From: Sinohyriopsis cumingii
Lineage: Eukaryota > Mollusca > Bivalvia > Unionida > Unionidae
NCBI GenBank assembly: GCA_028554795.2
Contig: CM068827.1
Coordinates: forward strand, 76,877,677-76,941,676
Reading direction: 5' to 3'
Length of the DNA: 64,000 nt
Below, one piece after another: positions 42,601-57,600 of this stretch. The position numbers and the translations under genes are program-made. The notes beneath the pieces were generated by a model that searched no databases, was not told the origin of the DNA, and saw only the letters and a list, made by a program, of their open reading frames with translations. How positions within the stretch are numbered: the first letter of the stretch is position 1; each line of letters opens with the position of its first letter.

Positions 42601-45600
42601 AAGCAAGGCAGCTGCTAATATAACTTTTATAAATCTTTGGTATGACTCGGCTGGGGTTCGAACCCACGACTTTCTGCATCTGAGGTGGACGCTCTAACCA
42701 CTAGGCCACTGGAGGGGGTCAAATCTGAATCTGCTCAGTTTGCAGTTGGAATCATCTTTTAAGCAAGTATTTTCAGTATTAGAGGTAAAGAGTTAAACGC
42801 TTTATATCAAACAAGTTAATCCACTTTCATCAGAATAGGAATTGATGTGCATTGCTGCTTTGGGTCCTTTTCACTGCTCTCCAATGATTAATAAAATTCA
42901 AGTCTGCAATTGAATGTCAATGCTGATCATTGTTAATTTTAGGAAAATTCATATAATACTTGGGATAATCAAAAAGATGTCAAGTTTTAAATAATTAATT
43001 AGTTTCAATAATTAATTAGTTTTATTTTTAACATGATTATTATTTTTTTGGTGGTTTTATAAAAAATGTTTTATGTCTGGAATGTACTGGTACACTTTAA
43101 ACTTATTACACCAAATTTCATCCCATAACTTCAAATGGTTTCAAAGTTATAGCATAAAATGGATGGTGTTATGGAAAATTAATGTAAACCACCGAGCTGT
43201 GATCTTGACCTTGAAGATATGACCTCTAAGGTATCATGTGGCACACTATCTAGTGATGATGTTGTACAAGCATACAAAGTTTCACTAATTTTCAAATAGC
43301 TTTAACATTATAGAGCATATAAAAAGTGTGACAGATGAACAGATCTATGCATGACCATACAGCAGACCCGACAAGACTAATAGACTTTCTCAGTAAGACA
43401 GTCAATATTTTCCATAAGTGGGACAAGTTTTCAGTAAGATGTAATAAAATATAACGTACTGCTATTGTCAAGCTGGAAAACATGCATTTAAAAAGTTGAG
43501 AAGTGTGATCAGAGATAGATGCAGCGACAATAAACATCATGTTCAAATAGAATGTTTGTAAAGTAAGCTTAAACCTTAATTACCACCAGATCAGTTTCAC
43601 AAACTGCAGTTCCAAACCCTATGAAGCTCAATAGCTTCTTGCTATTTCTCAATTTTACATAATCCTTTGGGATATTTTTCCTTTAATTTCATGTGGCACT
43701 GGCTATCATCTCTCCCATCATCAGACACACTCAAACCAACACATAATGTCCAACAAATATGTTACCCTTCCTGCTTCTTTCCACAAAAATCCAAATATTC
43801 TTTTTTATTCTTTTGTGCTATCAAACTTTATAAGAGGCTTATTGTCCCCCATGTCTTGAAGATATATCATTTGCTGGACACCATTTTATGAAACCTCTAT
43901 AAGCAACAGCTTGATCTAGCATATTTGTTGCATTAACAAATATATCCAGTCTGAATCAACTGAGGAACTCCTGTAAAGTTAGTCAATTACATTACAAACT
44001 CCACTAAATCTAGTATGAAATCCAGATCAGAATCAAACAAGGAAAAACCTGTATCAGGAGTTTACCACAACAATCATATTTATGTAATTTTTTATATTAT
44101 TCAATTAGTCCATATTTTTAGAGTCATTTCCATAAGACTTACTGTCATATCATAAGGGTCTGATACAGACATGCATACACTATGTCCCATCTTCTGACCA
44201 GGAACAAGAACCTGCTCTATGATAAAAAAAAAATTGTTGTCGAAATCATTTTATACATAGAATGTGTATACCAAAGAACTTTCACACATATCTGTAGTTT
44301 GTCTGAACATGTTATAAATATTTAAAAAGCTAATTGTTCATACAATCCCCAAAAATGAAACAAAATTGTACAAAGTAAAATCAAAATATGGCAGATAACC
44401 TTTGAACTGAAACCTACCTGTACTTGAAGGGTCCATTGAGCCCATAGTGTTGCAGATGCTCTTTAGCGAGGCCTGCAAACATGTAGTAAAAGATATGAAA
44501 GTTTTCCTCCCCCTCATTCTGGTGTACAACTCGAGATTTCTCCAGCAGGTACTCCGAGATTTTGGCACCAGAAACTATAAAAGAAAAGTATACAGTTGTA
44601 AATTGAAAATTTAATGAAATTTCAAGTTTGTTTTATAGTTTAATAACATTTAATATTATTCATCCAGCATGTTCACTGAAGTCACATACATTGCACATCT
44701 GACATCTCATTCAGCATATCCTGTAAGGTCAAAAATATTTCCACCATGTGAGAATTCATCCAGCAGGTCCCCTAAGGTCAAAAACATTTCCACCATGTGA
44801 GAATTCATCCAGAAGGTCCCCAAAGTCAAAAACATTTCCACCATGTCAGAATTCATCCAGAAGGTCCCCTAAGATCAAAAACATTTCCACCATGTGAGAA
44901 TTCATCCAGCAGGTCCCCTAAGGTCACACACATACCACCATTATCCAGCACATCCCGTAAGGTCACATACATTCAACCATTTTACAACTTATCCAGTTTA
45001 TGTCGCCTAAGGTCACATATATTCTTCCATGTGACAATTCATCCAGCTTGTGTCCCCTAAGGTAACATGCACACCACCATGTGAAAACTCATCCAGCAGG
45101 CAACCTAAGGTCACATACACACCACCATGTAACAACTCATTCAGCATGTCCCCTACGGTCACATATATTCAATTGTGTGACAATTTATTCAGCATGTCCC
45201 CTAAGGTCACATACATTTCACCATGTGAGAGTTCATCCAGGATGTTCACTAATGTTACATACATTCCACCACGTGACAACTCATCCAGCATGTGATAAAT
45301 TCCCCATGATGCATTATTCAGTCTACAAGCTGAATTAATTTAAGTAATTTTCAGACAACTCTGAAAGAAGCATAACTTTGACAACATATCAACATTTTTT
45401 TAGAACAATGTGGCAGGTGCTTTTTCATAATGTTGGAAAAATTACAAGATATCTACAGCAAAGCAAAAAACACTTTGCCAGTAATAAAATGACTACATTT
45501 ATTATCTGGCAAACAGAACCATATAATAACTGTCAATAATACAAACACAATCATAATATTTTAGAAGAACCAATACTACCTCGCAAAAATCCAGCCCTCC

Positions 45601-48600
45601 CAGGCTAAAACATTTTAGTTAAAAAGCTAACAGTTATTTGCCAACATATGAGGCAGTTAGAGTGATCTCTGCTCAATACAGGGATTGGTGCCACATCCCA
45701 TAAATACTTCAGTTACTACTGGAGAGGAAGGTACAGACATAGATCTCAATTCAGGTAGGTTGGGAGGGTGTATCTGTATTATTATTGGTTTCTTCTTCAA
45801 ATATGTTACCTGATCGTAACACCTTAGGAGTACAGATAAGAGGTGGAGGGAAATACATCACCTTACCATGGAGTGACCAACTCTGGTCCCCTAAGGTATG
45901 TGTGACAACTCCTAGATAACTCAGCTAGAGAACAGACTCCACCAGTGGAAGAGATGAAGCCGCATCCTTATAAAGCTGTCACATGACCTGTGAAGGTAAC
46001 CTGTCTCAGCACGGCTATAGGTCCAATAGGTTATGCTTTTTAGGATGAAGGATCTCTGAGATAAAGGCTGGAGAAGTACACATTGATCTCCATCACATGG
46101 TATTGATAATGACAGAGAACAGTTTCACTCAAATGCAACGTTTGTGACAACAGCTCTAACTTCACGAGCAAAGATGCAAAACAAAGTCATTTGGTCTGGT
46201 GTTATTTTCTGATATGCAGAATGAATAAACCACTTTATCCTGGATGAAAGTGTCTGCTATGTAGTCCAGTTCCTTCGTGAGGGATAGGAAGATGTGTAAT
46301 CTCGCTCAATGCAATGGCTCAGTCCTTCTCACTGCAGATTTTGCACTGGATCCTTTATAGGAACTGGAGAGTAAGTATATAGAGTAGACAGGAATTTCAT
46401 TAGAAAATTCTGACTCCACATGAATGGGAGCTTGTTCTTTGCAATGAAAGCTGGGAACATCAACATCAAGAGTGATACTGACCCATCTTGTTGGAACTGC
46501 ATAAAGTTGGAGTCACTGATATAGAGAGTGTATTTTGCTGAGTCTACGTGTCATTTGTTGATGCTGTGAGAAAGAAGGTCTTGTAAGAAACGTGAACCAA
46601 TGTGGCTCTTAAGGGCCATTAAAATGGTTCTAGTTCAACCACATTAGTAACCCTGATAGATTCCACTTTGGGGCAAAGATCCAACATCTTGGAACAAGTG
46701 CAGTCAAAACTGGACAAAAGATCGGATAGGTCTTTCTTTTGTCTGATATCCCCTCTACCATGATGACCAGATTGTCAGTGATTGTGGAATGGAAGGATTT
46801 AATTGTGATTGCTGCTACATGTTTCTCATCAAAAAGCCAGAGGACAAAGTTGGCTATCTGAAGTATTGATGACTGCAGTTGTATAATGTCTTCTTGTGCA
46901 CCCTAATGTGTGAAAATTTTCCATTTGCATTTGTACACTTGCAAAGTAGAGCTCCACCTTGTTTGAGCAATTTCTCCACAACTGGTTGTGAGAACTGTTT
47001 GTTCCTGAGGGTTTGTTTATTAAGTTCGAGAAATGCAGGTACAGCAACTCAGGGTTGGGATGAAACACCTGTTATCACAGTTACTTGATTAGATAAGAGA
47101 CTATCTACATTCTCCTGGAGATTTCTCTTGCAAGATTGATGAGGTTTAATAATCTATGATTTTTCCTAGCTGGAGCAATCAGAATGAAGCAACACTCCGA
47201 TTCTCTTGCTTTCTTTATCACCTTCAGAAAAAGAGGTGCTGGATGGTAAGTGTAATTGCATCCATGTCATTCTACGTCAAGAGTATTGACAGCATGGCCT
47301 TTGGGTTTTTTTGTCATTTGATAAACTGAATCTTACATTTATCCTCATCTGAAATGTATGAAACTCCTTAATATTAATTTGAATATTTTGTTTCCCAAGG
47401 CTTGTTTGTGTGTGATTAGGATTTTTAACGTAGCTTTAATAATTTTTCAGTCATATCGTTACAATATCTGTAGCGTGACAGTTTATAGTGATGTCTAGCA
47501 ATGGGACATCATGCCGCAGACATGTAGCATGATGTCACACACAGTCACATTATCCTGACACCAGGCCGACCAGTCCTAACACTAACCTCTTAATGCTGAG
47601 CGCCAAGCGAGGCAGCTGTTAGTACCATTTTTGTAAGTCATTGGTATGACTCGGCCAGGGATTGAACCCACAACCCCCGCTTCCGAGGCAGATGCTCTAA
47701 CCACAAGGCCACCGGAGTGGTCCCAAGGCTTGTGAATGATAGAACTTCTGAAATTGTCTAACAAATTTCATCTGAAATTCAGGTAATACCTTCTATCTGT
47801 CAATTATTGATAATTAAACTGGGTAATGATTCAAATCCTACAACCATTGTGCAGATCAACAAACCACCCCCAATTATGTCTCAAAGTTAACTGATTTCTC
47901 TATCTTATGAATGTAATATGTGTAACATTTGCACACATGGACAAGATCACACAGTACCAAGTACTATCTTCCAAGCAAGATGAAAGGAATGTCAATATTT
48001 TATAAATCACTGCAAACAAGAGACATGTTCTTACCTTTGTTCGTCCATCTACCCATATATCTGGATGTTTCAAGTGTGGTAGGACATTAATGCTCCATAA
48101 ACACATGTATGGTTTATTTTACATTTTTATATACATCTTCAAGAGCAAGGTGAAAGGAGTGTCAATATTTTATGCATTACCTCAAACATGAAAGATTCAT
48201 CTTGATGCCCTTGTTTGTCCGTCTGCCTGTATGTCTGTATGTTTCAAGTTAGGGCACTGTTGTGAGTTATTAATGCTTTTATGGTTTATTTCACATTTTT
48301 AAACATTATACTAACATTGTTCCCTCATTACAACACTCTCCTATTTATATTTATTTCTTTGTTCGTAAGGACTTTACAACAGTATCATCTTTGTTTGTAT
48401 GGGTCCAAGTCTCAGACTTGGCCAGTGTTGGCATGTGGGAAAGTCTGCAAGTAGATTCCCATGGGTCAGTGGTGCTCCCTAGGATTTTCCTGGATTTTTC
48501 TTCCATCAGTTATATTGGCTGCCATGTTTAGCCTATTCTGTGTTGAAACATGGCAAAAACAACACCACAATTTATTAACTGTCACCAGAATGTAAGGTAC

Positions 48601-51600
48601 AATCATGTGAGTGAACTTTGATGACCTGAACACATGTACCAGGCCATATTTTATTAAAAAAATTTAAAAAATGTTAAAATGCAGATAAACAAAATCTTAC
48701 TCTGTCCATTGTAGAACATAAGTTGGATATACTTTCCAAAGCGACTTGAGTTGTCATTCATCTTTGTTTGGGCATTTCCAAAGGCTTCCAGAAGTGGGTT
48801 CACCTGTAAGAAGAAATAATAAAATGAATATGCAGAACTTTATTTTAGAAAAATTAAATCATGTGTGAAGAACAAATCAAAAAGTGAACCTCTATAAAGT
48901 GGAGATTTTTTAATCTGGATGTCACAGTATTTAAACAAGAATTCCTCACAATATTCTTTAAAGATATTAATTCAGATTCCTCATTTGTGTGTACTAAAGA
49001 ATGGGTTGGGAACAAAAATATACAGATTAATGGCATTTCCCTGTACATTGAAATATAATGTGACTGAAAAAACCCAGAATAAATAAATATGTCCTTACAA
49101 GGTAAACTTATAATTTCTACTGATTAATCTTGATTAATTGCTATATTAATTTTTATATTATATCTGGACATTTGACCACTTATTAAAACCTGCAGGGGCC
49201 ATGGCCTGATTGTAAGCTCCCAGATTCAAGCAAAAAATGTCAAATGCATGACCTTCACACTAAGGTCAAACAGCAGAATGAATTGTCTAAGTTTTCTAAA
49301 GATTCATCCAATAGTATGACATAAACATGTGACCTAGGAAATATACCTGTAGGCAATATAGTGAGCATTTCACAGAATAAATTGTCATAGCTTCCTAATG
49401 ATCCAATGAACCACATTAGCCAAAACCTTCATTTAAATTTTGTATGACTGATCTTAATCAGGGTTCATACGGAATTCTGAATGACAAATTCAAAGACTTT
49501 TCCCAAATTTTCAAACACCACAATCATAGATTCCCCAAAACCTATTTTTGCTAACATTTTGTATACAAGTTATGTTATATGAGAAAACAATGAATTCCAA
49601 ATAATACAATATCATTTAATGATGAAATTCAAATGCTTGTTGGTTATTGCAGTAGCACTGAAAATGAAACCAGGAAAACACGACTACATCTGAATCTAAC
49701 AACCTTGGACAATTTTATTTGTGATTATGGAAAGAAATAAAAATGTTTGGGCTTATTTCAATTTTCAAAGACTTTTAAAGACCTTGGGGTAATCTGCTCA
49801 ATTTTCCCAAACTTTCAAGGCCTTGAAAATGGTGACCCAACAAAAGCATGCAAGACAAATGTGCGCTGACATAAGCATGCAGTCATAAGCGTACCTAAGA
49901 ACTTGTGAACAAATGTTCTTACAATATAATGCATTAAATAAATAAAACATAAATTTGCTTTAAAAAATATTGGTTTATTTACTTAGATGTTTATTACTCT
50001 ATACACAGCATGTGCCCTATACACACTTGTTGTGAAATGTTAACAAACCTATTACTGACTTGTTCAAATATTGAAAAACAAGGAGAATATTATGCAAATT
50101 AGCCTGATTTATGAATAAATACTAGGTAGAAATGTTAGATGTTAATGTTATGAGCTAATCCTCACAAGTAATCTTCTAACAGTACTGTTCCATGATGTTG
50201 GGACCAAAGCCTGGAGACATCAATTAAGACGAACGTACTTTGATTTAGATGCCTCTGATTGTCTGATGCCCGAAAGAAATCTCTCAAATTTCAATTTGTA
50301 GGGATCTTGTTCTTTACGAAAGTCTTCGATTCGCTTGAATACTGATGGATGATGACAATCTGCTGTCTGTTGAAATGAACGATGCCAGGCTTCAACTGAG
50401 TTGTTGGTGTGTGGTAGGTTGTCAATTACTTGATCTTTGTAATGTCTTCTCAGTTAACCTTTTTTATTGTCTTCTCAACCTTATCTTTGTATACATGCAT
50501 GCGTTTGTCTTGTTTTGCGCGTATTTGTTCGGTTGTTTATCATTGCACGCAGTTGTTGGCACACTTTGTTTTGCGCGCTTTTGTTACGACACCCTTGAAA
50601 ATGCTACCTCATTTTACCCAAACTGTCAAAAACCTTCAAAGACTGTAGGAACCCTGTTAATCCCAAGGTCCAAACACAGCTGATTATGAAGCAGAATGAA
50701 TTCTTAGATTCATTATGATTCAGTCCATGTATGATCAATATCCATCAAAGGGTTTAAGAAACAATCATGAAAAAGACTTTAGCCATAACAGTATCATACA
50801 TTTTCTATGATTGTGACCTTGACACTAAAGGAGCAAACAGATATGTAGCAGAATGAACTGCCTTAGCTTCATAAAGATCCATTCTAAGTATAAATAAAAT
50901 CCATCAGGGAGATTAGGAAATATAAGCAAATGGAGAAAAGAAACTTTAATCAAAACCTTAATGTTGATTTACTATGACTGTGACCTTAACCCAATGGCCA
51001 AAGGGGCAAGGAAACATGTCATGGAATAAATTGTCTTAGCTTCAAAATGATTCATACCAAATATGATGAGATCCTACCATGGGGGATCAAAAATCTATCT
51101 TAACAAAACAACTAACCAAAACCTTAAGCTGTCAATGCCACTTTAACCACCAGGAAAGTGACTGCCTATCGTGCTCCCACTAATGTGGGCTTGACAAAAA
51201 TGCTAAGATATATCATAAACCCATCTCGTATTTTTACAATATACATATACCAGAGGTTCCCAAACCATGGCCCGTGGGCAACTTGTGGCCCGTCAGCTCT
51301 CATAAAGTGGCCCGCGAGGCCTCTATATTTACTATAATGTATTTTAATAATTTCAACAATTTATTGATGTTCAAATAAATAAATAATAACTAGACAAAAG
51401 TTGCAATAATGCACGATCTACAGTATTCTAGAGTCTAGAATGTTATTTTTAAGAAGTCTGTCATTTTGGTTGAGCACTCGGAGCTCCATGAGCGTTCAAT
51501 AATTCACTCTGCGCGTGGTTGTTGTGCTCGGATATAATTATCGAATGCGCCTGTTGAGTTTGCGAACAAAACATTTGGAAATACCCTTTTCCCAGCCTTG

Positions 51601-54600
51601 TCAACCAATCAGAGTGCGCAAGATGCCATGATGTCATCTGTTACAACTGTTTAGTAGTCTGCAGTTTCGTGTTGAAATTAGATTTTTCAAATACAAGTTT
51701 ACCGTTAAAGCTGATAAGCATCAACGTGGATAACGTAGAATCAAACAATGCTAATTAGCGAAAACGTGAATACATTGACTGTTGTGAATTCAATGCAGAT
51801 TGGACGGAGAAATTTACGTTTGTGCCTAGTCGTAGTGGTAATCCGGTTTGCTTAATCTGCGGCTTTGATTTAAAACCGAAAATGACTTTTGTGCAGGACT
51901 GACACTGGCTGCTTTTAAAGTTTTAGAATTTGGTGGCTGAAAGTTAATATATTTAAGAATGATATTACATGACTTTTATAATTTTATAAACATTTGATAA
52001 ACATTTATAATTTTATAACGTTGTGGCCCGCTTAGTTACTGAAAATAGTAGATATGGCCATCTACTTGAAAAGCTTGGGAACCACTGACATATATGATAT
52101 CATATTATGACATTATGAGGAAAAAGCACAATATCTGATGCTTCTGTGCTACTTCATGTTACTTGATTTTCTCTGCAGTTCATGAAATTAAACATCAGGG
52201 TATTGGAAGTTATCAAGCATGATTATTGCAAATATGGTTACCATATGTACTTGCTTATAAGTCAGATCTAACAGCGCAGACTAAAACAAATCTACAAACA
52301 CAAAATGCATGTGGATGGCAGATCTGGGTCTATACAGTTTGTTAGAAGTAATTACTAGAATAAAGAACAAAGACCCTGATCTGCAAGCACTTCATGCGAC
52401 AGTAGATCAGGGTTTATGTTGTTTGCAAGTGTACCCAACCTATATGCATGTATATACCTAGATGTTTTGATATTCATAAAAACATGAATAATTCAATCTT
52501 TTATGTATTAGTAAAACACTCACATAAGATCCTCTACTTATCTTCCCAATAATTACAGGTTGAAAAAGGGCACCTAAAATTCAGGCTAAAAAATGAACAT
52601 ACAGATATACAAATATTCTACTATTATGTATAATTGATTCTATAATATTTCTGTCACAACCTGAAACTTTGATTTTCTAACACTTTATCTATTCACAATA
52701 CAATAAGATAGAATCAATCGGTGTAAAAAAGTTCAGCTAGGTTATTAATGTAATACTAAAAGTTTGATAAAATGAGTGACAATATACTTGATTCTGAACA
52801 GCAAAAGAATTGTTGAAGAAAAACATTTTACCTGAAGAATCTGCTGCTGAAGTTGTGTGTTTCCCCGACACAGCTCCACCAACTGCTTAATGATCAACTT
52901 GGTGCTTTCCGTTTTTCCTGCTCCACTCTCACCACTGAAACAAAAATGAGGAATTACAATCGTCTTGAATAATGCAAGTATTCAATAAAATGAAATCAAT
53001 GGAAGAACAGCACTGTGACCTATTCTGCCTATGGTTAGTAGTGCTCTAAAAGATGAATATGCACATTTCACTTCATGAATTCACATTTAAACAGAAACTG
53101 AGCAAAGTTCAGGAACTTAAAGCTGTCTGCAACATTGATACAATGATATGTATGGTCTCACCAATACTGTGCACAAAGAAGTTTTACTTTTCTCACCCCA
53201 TACCAACTTCTGATTAACATGAATATTACAGTAAAAGAAAATATAAAAAAAAACAATAGTACCTTATACACCTGCCATGTCAAGTTATTTTGCAGAAACC
53301 ATTTTCTTCTTTTAGTCTTGGTGACCCTGACCTTTGACAGATCAAGCCTAAAACTGACAGGTGCCTTTCTCATCTCAAATCAAAGCCAATACTCTTCAAA
53401 TTTAACCTCATTCTTCAAAATGTACAATATTTACTAAGAATGGAACATTCATTTCATCTAACTGAACAATTTCTTAAGAGCTAAAATACTGATTTAATAT
53501 GTATGGAAGCTGTGCCCGGCCATAATGGCATGACATGGTCTTTAAGATGGAGAAAAACCAAAAAAGCCCTTGGAAATCTCTATTATTCTTTAAACAATCT
53601 CAATTTGTAAATGAACCTTTTCCAGTGCCTTTCAGTATCATACATATGCTATAATTTCACAATACTGCACAAGAATGTAAACAGTCAGCCAGACCTTTAG
53701 ATATGGCTCACAGAGTTCATTGAATGATAGATCATAATTTTAACTTAGGCTAGATTGGTTATCTTTTCATATCCAATACTTTCAATGAAGTATCATTAGT
53801 CAAGTAACCAGACTAAAAAGACAACCTAACACAACTTTTTAGAAGTAAGTGGAACAATCTTATTAATGTTGTTCCAAAATATTTTCATAAATCACAGCAC
53901 TGATTTGACATAATGCATAAAAAATCTTGTTGGCTTCCCTAAAAAATAAAAGATGGCATTTAAAAACTCCAAAAAGTTGTAAATTGGTATTACATGGAGC
54001 ATTCTAGAATATACATAATTTCAGTGCTGATTCCAAAAAAATATAATACTAAATACCTTTCGATAATCATTGGCACAAACTGGTATTCTTGAACATTCAC
54101 CAAATCTGACATAAAATCTAGAACAATATTTTGTAGGAAAAGCTTGGACTGAAGCAACAATTATCACTTTATTACTAGTTGCATAAACTGGTGTCAGCTG
54201 TTATCTTTGCAATATAAAAGAGAAACAATATAATAAAGAACACATAGTTTATCCACCAGGATTCTGAGAACTGTACCTGATAAGAATACATTGATTGGTT
54301 GGTGTCCTTCCTCCATAGCCCAACATATTCTGGAATGCTGTGTCGGCAATTGCAAAAATGTGTGGTGGGTGCTCATTTTTCTTTGCAAGATAGTATTTGT
54401 TGGTTTCCTGCAAGTATATATTGAAAAAATGATAAATATGATATTAACAAATGTGTGTAGGCATGCTAGCATGTGTGTGTGTGAGTGTGTGGTTTAATGA
54501 CACATAAGCACAATTATAACACCATGTTTAAACTGATTACTGATTACCATGCTGATGTCTTGTTTCTTGTATTTAACAGGCAAATGTCTTTGTTTTTTAA

Positions 54601-57600
54601 AACAGAATCTTTTAAATGTAAGGGAACAAAATAAGCAAATACTGCATTTTTGTTCTGCAGAACCGGGTGTTTACCTATATCAGGGCAATGATGTACTCCT
54701 ATCCGACCAATATAACTTGAAGAGACTTTACCACAAAACTTGGGGCCCCGAGTGGCAGAGTGTACTAAAACAATCACCGTTATGGATCACTGCTGTATCA
54801 CCTGTCTGCGAGGGTTCGGCCAATGTGGTTATGTGAGAAAGCTTGCCAGTAGCTTCCCATGGGTTGGTGGTTTTTTCCAGATTCTTCCTCCACCATTAAT
54901 ACTGACCACCATGTGTGGCCTATCATGTGCTGAAAAGTGGCGTTAAGCCCTACAGCAACAACAATAACCACAGAACTTTACCATTAACATTGACTGTCTC
55001 CAAAATGGCAGGAAAAGTGACATCAATATCCTACCATACTTATGCAGGTAAAAAAACATAAGCCATTATGATTAAATATGCTCAAAAGCCCGTCCTTTAA
55101 CAATATTAAGTTTGAACATTGCTCAGATGGCAACCGAGGCCTAGTCTCAATCAGTGCATGCTTCAGGAATGCCATAGCAGAACTTACATACTACTGTTAT
55201 CCCAATGCTTTTCAAATACAATGACTATGTGATCCTGCCTACCTGGACATGCATGCTAAAGTAATGTATTACAACTCCTCCTAAACCACTGAAGAAATAC
55301 AATCTTGGAATATTATTGGGGAAGTGTTCTGTAGAAATCTATAACAGAAATGCATTCAATAAGACAAGTGTTAAGAGGCATTAGGCAAATGCTAGGCTAA
55401 TAAATCTACTGTACAAGTTGCCAATGAACGGCATTTGTTCGCATGTGGCACATACACTGCAAGTAAATAGCACATTGCAGATTTAGGTAAATGCTAGGCT
55501 AACAATTCTACTGTACGAGTTGCCACTAAATGGCATCTGTTGGCATGTGCCACATATACTGCAAGTGAATAGCACACTGCAGCATTAGGCAAATGCTAGG
55601 CTAACAATCCTACTGAATGGGTTGCCAGAGAATGGCACTTGGTTGCACTTGGTGCTTTGGCTGCAAAGGAATGGCACTTGGTGGAATTAGGCAAGTGCTA
55701 GGCTAACAATCCTACTGTATGGGCTGCCAGACAATGGCACCTGGTGACATTAGGCATATAGGCTTAATGGGTATGGCAATTGGTGGCATTGGGCAGGCTT
55801 AATGGGTATGGCAATTGGTGGCATTGGGCATATAGACTTAATGGGTATGGCAATTGGTGGCATTGGGCATATAGACTTAATGGGTATGGCAATTGGTGGC
55901 ATTGGGCATATAGACTTAATGGGTATGGCAATTGGTGGCATTGGGCAAATATTAGTTAAGCAGCATGTCTCCAACTTTTAACCAAACTGTCCAATGACAC
56001 ACCCACACATACACACAAAATGGAAAAACCTACAAACAATATACCACAATCACTGGAGTGTAAAAAGAAAAAGAAAACCAAATTACAACAGAAATCATTT
56101 CTTTTTTGTTTTCATATGGTGACTATTGTTGACCATCTAGTGACCTTGCCAAACTTGAAAAGTATAAAACATTCAGAAAAATTTCAAAATAATCAATGTA
56201 TTATCAAACTATTTGTGTTGAACTGAATGAAAATACATTTAACTGAATATGAAAATACATTTAACTGAATATGAAAATACATTTAACTGAATATGAAAAT
56301 ACATTTCACTAAATATGAAAATACATTTAACTGAATATGAAAATACATTTAACTGAATATGAAAATACATTTAACTAAATATGAAAATACATTTAACTGA
56401 ATATGAAAATACATTTCACTAAATATGAAAATACATTTAACTGAATATGAAAATACATTTAACTGAATATGAAAATACATTTCACTAAATATGAAAATAC
56501 ATTTAACTGAATATGAAAATACATTTCACTGAATATGAAAATACATTTCACTAAATATGAAAATACATTTAACTGAATATGAAAATACATTTCACTGAAT
56601 ATTAAAATACATTTAACTGAATATGAAAATACATTTCACTAAATATTAAAATACATTTAACTGAATATGAAAATACATTTCACTAAATATTAAAATACAT
56701 TTAACTGAATATGAAAATACATTTCACTGAATATTAAAATACATTTCACTAAATATTAAAATACATTTAACTGAATATGAAAATACATTTCACTAAATAT
56801 GAAAATACATTTCACTAAATATGAAAATACATTTAACTGAATATGAAAATACATTTCACTGAATATTAAAATACATTTAACTGAATATGAAAATACATTT
56901 CACTGAATATTAAAATACATTTCACTAAATATGGAAATACATTTAACTGAATATGAAAATACATTTCACTGAATATGAAAATACATTTAACTGAATATGA
57001 AAATACATTTAACTGAATATGAAAATACATTTCACTAAATATGGAAATACATTTAACTGAATATGAAAATACATTTAACTGAATATGAAAATACATTTAA
57101 CTAAATATGGAAATACATTTAACTGAATATGAAAATACATTTCACTAAATATGGAAATACATTTAACTGAATATGAAAATACATTTAACTGAATATGAAA
57201 ATACATTTAACTGAATATGAAAATACATTTCACTAAATATGAAAATACATTTAACTGAATATGAAAATACATTTAACTGAATATGAAAATACATTTCACT
57301 AAATATGAAAATACATTTAACTGAATATGAAAATACATTTCACTGAATATTAAAATACATTTAACTGAATATGAAAATACATTTCACTAAATATGAAAAT
57401 ACATTTAACTGAATATGAAAATACATTTCACTAAATATTAAAATACATTTAACTGAATATGAAAATACATTTCACTGAATATTAAAATACATTTCACTAA
57501 ATATTAAAATACATTTAACTGAATATGAAAATACATTTCACTAAATATGAAAATACATTTCACTAAATATGAAAATACATTTAACTGAATATGAAAATAC

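Larger units (their letters stand above)
49190..51200. repeat. Degenerate array type C, second locus, split by a MULE
   Basis: Worn monomers at 49190-49440 and 50680-51200 with the phrases of 13020-13760 (gaatgaattgtcttagcttc, ccatcaaagggtttaagaa, gtgaccttgacactaa). The element 49459-50656 interrupts it. Confidence 0.7.

Noticed and set aside
44797..45338. Overlapping ORFs across the 48-bp repeat
   Set aside because: Three frames are open because the unit is a multiple of three and poor in stops; products are repeats only.
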